This document shows positions 9,034-17,707 of a stretch of DNA of 20,349 bases, piece by piece. This stretch comes from Gnomoniopsis sp. IMI 355080 (Eukaryota > Ascomycota > Sordariomycetes > Diaporthales > Gnomoniaceae): contig JAPEVC010000380.1 in NCBI GenBank assembly GCA_027946555.1, positions 1 through 20,349 of the forward strand, given 5' to 3'. Under the pieces are notes generated by a model. The model had not been told where the DNA came from and made no database searches. It saw nothing but the letters and a program-made list of their open reading frames with translations. Each line of letters begins with the position of its first letter. Positions within the stretch are counted from its first letter, which is position 1. The position numbers and the translations under genes were made by a program.

Positions 9034-9870
9034 ATGGTGTCGATTTCAGCAATCCTGACTGGCCTCATCCTTCTAGCCTCACCCCTCACCAACAGTAAGG
9101 CTCTTGTCGATGTTCACGGCGTCCAATCTTTCTCCCACAGTCTATCCGAGCTTATTCCCGTCAACCAAAGCTGCACCGTAGGCAGCTATTCTTTCGACGC
9201 AGACAACACAACGCTGGGCGTGTACTGCAACACGGACGACGTGAGCGACTTCGCCTACGACTGGACCTCCATCGACCTCAACCTGTGTGTCGGCAACAAC
9301 AATGGCTCACTTGCTTCCTCGCCTGAGTGAGTTCTCTTCCACGGCTTTCTGCATTTTGATGCTGCGTGTGTCGTTCCTCTGCATACTTCGTTTCCTCTTT
9401 TCGTCAAGTCAGACTTCTAACCCAGTTCAAATCGTTTAGGGGCAACTTCTCCGACTCGTGTGAGGACTGCAACGTCACCTGGAGTCACGTTGACCTGACG
9501 CCCATCACGACCACCTTCACCACCACGCCACATGCTTGGGTCACCAACACTGTCACACGCGTCAGCACGCCGCGGTGGGATGACCTGTATCTTGGCTGCG
9601 GTGGCTGTTCCAACAGAGACTATCAACTCATCCCCGCAGCCACTATCGACCTGAGTAAGGCCATTTCCGCTCACCAGAGGCTATCCATAGTACTATGCAC
9701 CGGGGCACGAGCTAATCAGGAGCAAAATAGACAAGGTCATAGTCAACCACGATGGAACGATTGGCTGTCACTCATACAAGGGCACAACAGTGCACGCAAA
9801 GCCAGACCCGACAACTGCGACGGGTGTAAGTCAAGGCAGGCCTGGTGACAGCTCGTTGATCCGAGACTGA
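9034..9870 (+). CDS. Secreted cyanovirin-N homology (CVNH) domain lectin
   Basis: CVNH proteins are small glycan-binding lectins built of two tandem half-repeats. The exons are 9034-9326, 9440-9654 and 9731-9870. The introns have donors GTGAGT (9327) and GTAAGG (9655) and TAG acceptors at 9439 and 9730. The product is about 215 residues. It opens with a signal peptide (1-23, core AILTGLILLASPL, cleavage after SKA). First half-repeat: NQSC, TTLGVYC, then SIDLNLCVGNNNGSL. Second half-repeat: GNFSDSC, LYLGC, then TIDLNKVIVNHDGTIGCH. The IDLNKVIVNHDGTIG segment only appears once intron 2 is removed, which supports the splicing. Between the two cysteines of the second half there is an unusually long Thr-rich insert of about 30 residues. 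Several NxS/T sites fit secretion. The 3' end is uncertain: GTAAGT at 9826 could start a third intron (acceptor 9886 or 9898), replacing the tail and moving the stop to 10037-10039. Start ATG has A at -3. Confidence 0.85.
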
Positions 9871-10210
9871 TGCTGCTGTATGGTAGTGGTGTCGGCAGGG
9901 ATCTGGCATGATGCCACGCGATTTGATCCAAACCGAGTACAGAGCCCATTCCAGTCTTGACTGCTGCCGTGATACAGGGCCATGGGCTCCAATGGAGCCT
10001 GTACTGAAAGCGCCAAGAACGCGGGCACGAATACAATAGTGGTTGTTAAAGTGCCTTCAAAGAGCAAATGAGAAAACTTTCATGCTCGGCAAGAAGTCGC
10101 TTGCAGTGGTGCATTCTCTAGAGACCGTTTGTGCAGTGTGTTTGTAGTACAACAAGGGCAAACCGCTCGCTTCCATAATCCCTTCGTCTATTCCCAACAT
10201 CATTCTATCT
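9871..10210. other. Convergent intergenic region between lectin and ABCC genes
   Basis: This is the shared 3' side of two genes that point at each other. It may include an alternative last exon of the lectin gene (up to 10039). No clear terminator or independent gene is visible. Confidence 0.5.
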
Positions 10211-13200
10211 TCACAATTGGTCCGATTTCCCTCCACCCAGAATCATGTCCATCAACTTTTCCTTCTCAGCGCTACTCTGAACCAAATCCCAGAACGCCCC
10301 AGTACCGTCAAACTCCTCATCGCCTGCCTCATCCGTCACAGCCGCCTGCTTCTCAGCTGCAGCGTCCTTTTTCTTCTCGTCTCTCGCCATCCCACGCTCG
10401 AGCAACTCCCGCGGTGTACCCATCTCGGCCATGTGACCTTTCTCTAGCACCAGAATTTGATCAAAGTCCGCGACTGTGCTCAGTCGATGGGCAATGACCA
10501 GCACCGTGCAACCCTCAGCAGCGAATGCGTCTCGAAGACTCGATTGGATCGCTGCATCCGTGGCTCTGTCGACAGCCGATGTAGCTTCGTCCATGATGAC
10601 AATCTTTGGCCTCGAAAGCAGCGCGCGCGCAAGACAGACGAGCTGTCGCTGGCCCTGTGAGAGATTGCCTCCACCTGTCGAGATCTCCATCGAGAGATTG
10701 TTGAAGATATCAGTGTCGCTGGCCTCGCTGTCAGGCTCGACAACGGTCGCGGTAGTAGTGGAGGGTGCTGTATTGAAGTTCTCGACATCGGGTACCGGAG
10801 CGGAAACGTCACTACTGATAGGGTTAGGGACAGCTTGCGTGGTCGAGACGAGCGTTTCTTGATGAGAGGATACGGCGGGATTCTGAGGCGTTCGACTGCC
10901 GCTGGCTGGATATTCTTTCGCGAGATGCACGCGCTGGAGAGTCGTCCGGATTTCATAATCATCTCGGATGCCTTCCATATCCAGGTTCGACCGGAGCGAG
11001 CCGCTGAACAAGAACGGATCTTGAGGGATGATCGCAAGACGACTTCTTAGATCTGTCAACTTCAAACCGGCGATGTCGATGTTATCAATCCTGACAACGC
11101 CTTTCCGTGGCTTGAGCAGACGAAAGAATACCGAAGCCAGGGTACTCTTGCCAGCACCGGTGCGACCGATAATACCTATCCGTTCACCAGGTTTTACAGT
11201 GAAGTTTAGGTTCTTCAGAACAGGCGGCAGGGTGTCCTTATAAGCCACAGACAGATCCTCAACCTCGATCTTGCCTTCTGCGGGCCACGCCGCTGGCACT
11301 TCGTGGCCATCTTCTGGCTCGGTCTCGATCTCGGAGTACTCAACCACACGTTCCGTTGCATTGAAGCTCAATTCAATGGACGTCATGCTTGAAAGAAGAC
11401 CGGTCAATCTATACGAATACCTGAGGGCGAAAGTCAAAGAGAAGCCTGCGAGCGCAGCGTCTACGTGTCCGGATACGGCGATGATCGCGACAACAGTCAC
11501 AAACATGGTGCCAATCATGCTCAAACGGAAAGACATCCATCTCCCGCTCAGGTTCTGAGCCCAACTTGCTTTGTTTGAATTGTCGATGAGGTTGAACATC
11601 CGCTCCATGTAGAAGTTGGTCCTGTGGAAAGCACGAATAGTGGCAAGACCCGTCAAAACAGAGCCGAACTGAAATTTTAAAGTCAGCAGTTGCCTGAAAA
11701 AGTAGCAGAAAGAAATTGTTGAATCATGACCCACAAGCCCCGGGCTTGCTGTGTCTCGAATAATGATGTCTAATAGCTCGGATTGTGGACGAGGGAAATA
11801 GTTCAGCCCCAAACAAGCTTACCTGATCAAATATCGGGGAGTGAGAGATTGAGTTGAGTCTCTTCACCTCTCTGGCAACATGAATATAAATGCTTGCCAC
11901 CCTGGCGTATATGACCATAAGGATGACACCGGCGAGAATTACGTAGACAGACACCGACAGGCTTGCAGCAATGGTGACAACAAGCTGAAAAATGCTCTGA
12001 AGGAAGTTGCCAAGATCGCCGGGCAGGCGTCGGTCAACCATGAACATGTCGGAAGTAAACCGATTTAGTATTCTTCCGGATGGGTTCGTGTCAATCCATG
12101 ACAGAGGCGCTCGCAGGATTGCGTGTGTCATCCGCTCGAAGAGCACTTTGGAAGTGCGCAGTCCGATGGCTGTCATTGTGATGGACCGAGCGACCTGGTA
12201 TGGACAAAATCAGTACTTCGTTCCGCAGGGTTGCCAACGGCTAAGGCAATACACAGGCAATTGTTGAATCTATGCAACATGTCGAGGTCCTCGGAACACG
12301 GGGCAGATAGGACCTATATGCCACCAGCGAGGAGAAGGGAAGGGGGTTAGGAAACGGGTAGTTGATCACACATACCATTGTGAGTACCATCAGGATGTAA
12401 AATACGACCGACATTCCAATCCAGAACATGACTGAATGACCTTGGACCACAGCTGTATGGAATGGTACCTTATGAGGCACCATCTCAGTGTACAACATCC
12501 CTCTTTCAGGGTTCTGCACAAACATTCCCGAGCTACCGTAATGCGCCAACACAGACAAGTTGTTAGTTTCCTCGGTAGAGGTACTGTCAGTGAGAGCTTT
12601 GAAACTATACACTCGACCAATGCTTGCAGCTCCACTGCCGAGGATAAAAAGCACGACGAGCGTCCAAAGCAAGGGCGCCTTGCTGGCCCCTAGGTAGGTT
12701 TTGTACACCTTCCATTTGACGCGTCCCGTCTCGCGCTTTTCTTCGTCTTCTTTATTCTTTGCCTTTTGTTGACCAGCTGAAATTTCAGCCGGCGCAATCG
12801 TGACATCTCCGGAGGACATCTGATCTGCCTGTAAGTCCACCATCGTCTGGGTCTCGCTCGTCTCATGGACTGAAGAGCTCTTGGAGCCGCTGGCGGAGAC
12901 GATGTCCGCATCAGAAGGGGTCATAACTTCAGCGCTTTCCACTTTTCCTTCGTGGAGGCGAACGAGATAGCTTGCTTTTGGCTGGCAGAGATCGGCATGG
13001 TGCGTGGCGAGAATTCTGGTTCGGCCTTCTGCAAGCTCTCCAGTCAAAGCCTGGTCAACCATAATCCGGCCGACATGCGCATCAACCGCAGACAAGACAT
13101 CATCCAGAATGACTATACCGGCACGGGAGTAGAGTGCCCTGGCCAAGGCGACACGCCATCGTTGACCGCCGCTAAGAGTGATGCCTTTGGGTCCAACTTC

Positions 13201-15613
13201 AGACTTGTCACCATCAGCAAGAAGCTCCAGATCTTTCTCCAAACAGCAAGCCCGCAGTACCGCCTGGTATCGCGACTCGACGAAGGGTAGCCCGAATGTA
13301 ATGTTGGACTCAACTGTTCCTGTCTCGATCCACGGAGTTTGAGAGACAAATGAGGTCAACGATGGTATCAGCCAATTGGCGGCGGGAATTGGCTTCACAT
13401 CGACGAGATCTTCCTCTGGCGGGGGGGTTGGAACCTTTACAACTCCAGAGATGAGTTTGACCTCTCCTAAGATAGCTGCCAGGAGCAAAGACTTTCCAGC
13501 TCCAGTCTTCCCAGTGATGACGCTCAATTTCCCTTCCGGAAATTGTAGCGATATGTCTCGTAGAGTAGAGCGCTCTTCAATTGACTCAGCGAGCCCTTCC
13601 TGGTCAGGATTCTCCTTTTTAGGCCAAGCCACAGTGGCATTATCGAAAGTGATCGCATCTCCGGGAACCGCGACAGGCTCCTTGTCGGGCTGATTGAAGT
13701 ATTTCTCCAACCGGACACAGCTCGTCCAAGCCTCCATCATGTATACCTGCAGAAGAGGCAGAAGAGCCGTAGCCTCGTCAAGCTGATCAAACAGGCCAAG
13801 AGATGCAAAGATGACCGATGCTTTGATTTGCCCACCTTGTTCCCAGGCATACACGCTCTGCGCGACACAGGCCAGAAGAAGCGGACCCAAGTTCATGACT
13901 GCAATGACAGCGCACATAAAAAGCGATGCTTTCCAATACTGGGCGAGTTCTTCATTTCGACTTTCCAGGATCTTCTTCTCCCAGTGCTGCTCGAGGGCTG
14001 AATATTTGATTTGTCGCATGCCCTGAAGGGCTTCCGTAAGCAAGTGTGCCTTCCCATCGCGATACTTCATCAGGCCGAATTGGATCTTTGCATACTTCTT
14101 GCTGATCCAAGTGTTTAAGGGAATGATGAGTGATGCTGAGGCGAGACCTGCAACAACTGCCCTCCACCCAAGAATGGTCATCAAAAAGCCGCCAGCCAAA
14201 ACCAATTTGACCACAGCCAAGGGGAGATAGAAGTTGAAGCCGCAGAACATGGTCACACGTCCCGAGTCCAGTTTCATGTGGTTGATAACTGACTGCCGTA
14301 CCTCATCCTTCTTCCCCAGAGTCTTGGGTTTGTCATTGGCGTTTTTGTTGTCTCCCTTGTTCGCGGCGCCGTTGTTCTTTGGTCCATCCGCATCCTTTTC
14401 CTCGTCATCTTTCTCTTGGGACTTAGGAGGCGGCATTGCCGTCTCGTGCTCCTTCAATGCTTTATCAAAGACCAGAGTCTGTAGGACAGCTTGGAGGGGG
14501 ATGACAAGTCGACTATTTGTCCACCAACTGAGAAGACTTCCGACAATGTTGTCCAACGCGAGGCTCAAGCAGAGCGCAAGGGCCCACGCGAGGGTAGTCG
14601 ACATTTGCGTCTCCGGTGTGCTTGGCTGCTCGAGTCGCTGCAATAAGTTGTACATCATGTACTGCGGGAACAAAGCAAGAACCGCAGAGATGAAAACTAG
14701 TGCCCACTGTTGGGCTAGCTCGATGTAGAGGAACTTCAAAAGCTTCCACCACAGCCGTCCCTCGGTCTTTTTGGAATTGAACATGTTGTGCAAGTTCTCG
14801 GAGCGCGTGAGATGATCGAGTTTCGGCAGGTCCTCCATTTCCAACTGGCGTTTCTTCGAGATATCAAACACGAGGGAATTCCACGAGAAGGATATCTTGG
14901 AAAGTAGCGAGACAGTATACTGCTGGTCCACTAGACTGCCTTTAGAATAGACGTCCGGCCTTCGTGGGATGGTTCCCAGGGCAAAGAAGGCCACAATGGT
15001 CGAGATGACTTGAAGGAGCCAGCATAGGCCTTGAGCCATCCGAGGTGAATCGACGGAGGCGTCAAGAATGTCATCAAGCTTGCTCCGGTAGATGAGGGAC
15101 GCCAGAGCAAATACCGAGCAGACAAGAGCATAGTTGGCTAGATGGTACTTGGCTGTGTAGTCACCCCTGCGAGGCAAAAGTGTGCATTGGAGAAAAATGA
15201 TCCCCTGCGCCATTGTTAGTGGATCACGCAGCAGCAAGAAGACAGGGTGTTGAACTCACCCAAGCGATAACATCCGACCATACGATGATCAGACGTGATG
15301 CCGCTGATGCAGTCTTTGAGGAAGGCCCTGAGTCCTGGAATAGCACGGCGGCCACAATAGAGGCTGCCAGACCAAGAGACGAGCTCAGCCATGCGGCGAC
15401 TCGAGAGGGCAAGTCCGAGTACTCCTGGGTCGATTTCTCGGTGGCCTCCCCATCTCCATCTTCATAGAAGCCTGACAAAGTGCCGTAGCCGCTTCTAACT
15501 TTGTACAGCCTTGTCTTGGTGACGAGGTGCGCGATAGCTGGAATAGCTAGAATTGCCACCAACAGCGCCTCCACGCCTGCCGCAGCAGCCGTCTTCATAT
15601 CATGATCTTGCAT
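10211..15613 (-). CDS. Full-length ABCC (MRP-type) ABC transporter
   Basis: The exons, in reading order, are 15613-15260, 15204-12376, 12194-11823 and 11668-10211, giving 1,670 residues. All three introns are phase 0 with GT-AG ends; intron 1 has a CACTAAC branch site. ABCC proteins export conjugated or anionic compounds and drugs across the vacuolar or plasma membrane using ATP. Five hydrophobic segments before residue about 230 form a TMD0. Then come TMD1, NBD1 (Walker A GKTGAGKS at 683-690, signature LSGGQ at 795-799, Walker B VILDD), TMD2 and NBD2 (Walker A GRTGAGKS at 1353-1360, signature LSQGQ at 1521-1525, Walker B VIMDE). NBD1 has Asp where the catalytic Glu should be, as is usual in this subfamily, so NBD2 is probably the main ATPase site. 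Two inserts stand out: a Lys/Asp-rich cytosolic loop in TMD1 (nt about 14290-14460) and a 70-85 residue Ser/Thr/Pro-rich insert in NBD2. The start at 15613 is the first in-frame ATG; 15598 is an alternative. The substrate is unknown. Confidence 0.93.
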
Positions 15614-16371
15614 CTGCACTTGGGTTCTCGTATGTTGGATTGTTGATATGTTGCAAAACTACTTATTGTATTGCATGAAAGTGACGAAAGAGCGTAAGGT
15701 CAGCGAGCTAGGTAGCGAGGGGCAAAGTTGTCTTTGATAGTTCAACAGGCACTAGGCAGCAGCTCATCAGGCTCGAGGCAGATCTGGACTCCGAACAATA
15801 ACGTAAGCTCCAATTGCCAATGTAAAATAAAACAATAAGTAAGACGTTGCTCAAATCGGTGCCACACAATGGGTGTTGTGTGTACGAACAACAGTGGAGG
15901 GTGCGAAAATTCGGTATTTCGGCACGCCGGTGAGGTAAAGCTGTATCTGGCTTCAACCGGCCGCGTCTAGGTACGAAAGGAGTGACGTGACGTTGAAACT
16001 CCCGAGCAACCGGGGTCTCGACCGTTATGTGGGTCGTGCACCTTCGGGTCAGGGGACTGCAATACCCACTATAACAGGGCCGGGGCCGTGCCGCTCCGTG
16101 GGCGGGCCCTGCACCCTGCAGCCCTGTGGATGCCTACCGCAGAGACGGATCAAACACTGCCACAAGAGTAAAAAAAGACTTCAATGTTCTATTTCTCGGA
16201 TTTCAATCAAGGACCACACAATGGAAGTTGTCTATTGCTGATTGGATATTTGGATTTAAAATCATGGCTCTGCTGGAATGCAAATGACCAACCAAGGTTT
16301 CCGACTGGCGCGCCAATCAACAATACATGCCAGACACAATTATGCCTCCATCGCAGTCCACGTCCACACAA
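15614..16371. other. Intergenic: ABCC promoter/leader and SDR 3' UTR
   Basis: This region lies upstream of the ABCC gene and downstream of the SDR gene, both on the minus strand. The leader holds a five-codon minus-strand upstream ORF (MQYNK, 15676-15659) in weak context, 46 bases before the ABCC ATG. An overlapping pair of bZIP half-sites is at 15983-15992 (separate entry). The part around 16000-16130 is GC-rich. No gene is supported. Confidence 0.6.
15983..15992. promoter_or_regulatory. Overlapping CRE/bZIP half-sites upstream of the ABCC transporter
   Basis: TGACGTGACG, read on the gene's strand as CGTCACGTCA, places two TGACG half-sites five bases apart, about 370 bp upstream of the ABCC ATG. 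Fungal ATF/CREB and AP-1-like bZIP factors recognise such sequences. Motif match only. Confidence 0.3.
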
Positions 16372-17424
16372 TCAGCCATTGACAACCACTCCTCCGTTGC
16401 AGTGAATAGTCTGGCCGCTGATGCAACTACTGTCTGCACTCGCCAAGAATACCACACACGTCGCGATCTCGCTAGGCTGTGCTGGGCGACCCATGGGACT
16501 TGTGAATTGCTCTTGGGCTTTGTCGTTCATCGTCGCAGGAATGAGTGGTGTCCACACAGGTCCGGGGGCCACAGCATTCACACGGATGCCACGCTCAATA
16601 TACTGATTTGACAGTCCGCGGGTGAATGAGACGATCGCACCTTTGGTGGAGGTGTAGTCAAGGAGATCGGGTCGGCCAATGTAGGCATTGATTGAAGCAT
16701 TGTTGATGATGGTGCTGCCGCGGGACATGTGTGGCAGGAGATACTTGGACAAATAGAACATGGGGTGGATGTTGACGTTGAAAGTGTGCACCCATTGCTC
16801 CCTGCAGATGGATAGTGGTCAGTGATTGCTCTGGGCTCACAAGCTGGATAAGATGCAAAACTCACTCGGCCAGGTCCTTGATGTCCTCGACCATCATCTG
16901 GTATGCGGCATTGTTGAACAGCACGCTGATCTTACCGTCAAAGACCTTGATCGCCTCCTCGGCTGCCTTCTTGCAGTTTTCCTGCTTGGAGAGATCGGTC
17001 GCAAAGAGGTGACATTTGCGTCCGCGGTTCTCGACTTGTTTCTTGGTCTCCTGTGCGTCCTTCTCCTCATCCGGTAGATAGATGATCAGGCTGTCGGCGC
17101 CCTCTTCCGCGAATAGGAGCGCAGATGCTCGACCAATTCCAGAATCTCCTCCAGTGATGACAGCATTCTTGCCCTTGAGCTTACCAGCTGCCAGGTATGG
17201 GACTTGCTCTCCCTCCTTGTCTCCGGGAAGAAAAGTTCTCTTCGGGTCAGGGTCAGGCATGTCATGCTCCTTTCCTGGAAAGTCTTGGTGTGTGACCGGG
17301 ACCTCATGGCCTGTGGTAGTGATGTTACCAGTAAGCGTCTGTTCGGAGCTCTCACCGCCCGTGAAGCAAAAACAGTTGGTATGTGCTCTATTGGAAACTT
17401 ACCCGTCTTAAATTGGTCTGTCAT
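16372..17424 (-). CDS. Short-chain dehydrogenase/reductase, stress-protein-39-like
   Basis: The exons, in reading order, are 17424-17403, 17310-16866 and 16801-16372, giving 298 residues. Intron 1 (GTAAGT...CAG) joins MTDQFKT to GHEVPV through a split Gly codon; intron 2 (GTGAGT...CTGCAG) joins DLAE to EQWVHTF. The start has a strong CACCATG context. This is a classical Rossmann-fold NAD(P)-dependent oxidoreductase: cofactor motif TGGDSGIG at 60-67, NNAA in the middle, and catalytic Ser192 (in NNAS), Tyr205 and Lys209 (in YTSTK). The late PGPVWTPLIPATM and GQTIHCNGG motifs are typical of the family. The N-terminal extension PDPKRTFLPGDKEGEQVPYL is characteristic of the glucose/ribitol-dehydrogenase-like branch that includes bacterial general stress protein 39. 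The real substrate cannot be told from sequence. No targeting signal is seen, so the enzyme is probably cytosolic. Confidence 0.93.
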
Positions 17425-17611
17425 GGTGAATGGTTGGCTGGGTTTGTAGGTCTTTTTTAGGACTGAATCACTGCTACAGTTGGAAGCGGAGAATGACCAA
17501 AGGACAGGACTTCAGTCTATTGTTGCGAGGAGATCGAAGGAGCACAGATTGATGGTAGCAGTATTCGGTCATAGTACAGTTCGGAGACGAGTCCAGAAAT
17601 CACACATCGCC

Positions 17612-17677
17612 CTTATTATACACATATTTGCAATGACGCTGCGCGGTGTCGTCGTCTTTGACGGCAAAACGACGTCA
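17612..17677 (-). promoter_or_regulatory. Candidate SDR promoter: TATA-like element and ACGTCA site
   Basis: On the minus strand a TATAATAA element lies at about 17613-17621, roughly 190 bp before the SDR ATG. An ACGTCA bZIP half-site (GACGTCAT on the plus strand, 17671-17678) lies further upstream, followed by a GC-rich GGGGCGGG block and an 11-base T run at 17697-17707. This arrangement would suit a stress-responsive gene. Motif match only. Confidence 0.35.
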
Positions 17678-17707
17678 TCCTGGGGCGGGTGGACCCTTTT
17701 TTTTTTT

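Noticed and set aside
13000..13180. Asp instead of Glu after Walker B in NBD1 as a sign of a broken transporter
   Set aside because: An Asp at this place is the usual condition in ABCC NBD1. All other motifs are intact and NBD2 keeps the Glu.
15987..16241. Plus-strand open frame of 84 codons in the ABCC upstream region
   Set aside because: It has no ATG start, is driven by GC-rich composition, and shows no domain.
10211..17424. A secondary-metabolite gene cluster around the SDR and ABCC genes
   Set aside because: No core synthase, P450 or Zn2Cys6 regulator is present, and the neighbours (cytochrome c1, lectin, nuclear proteins) are not cluster genes.
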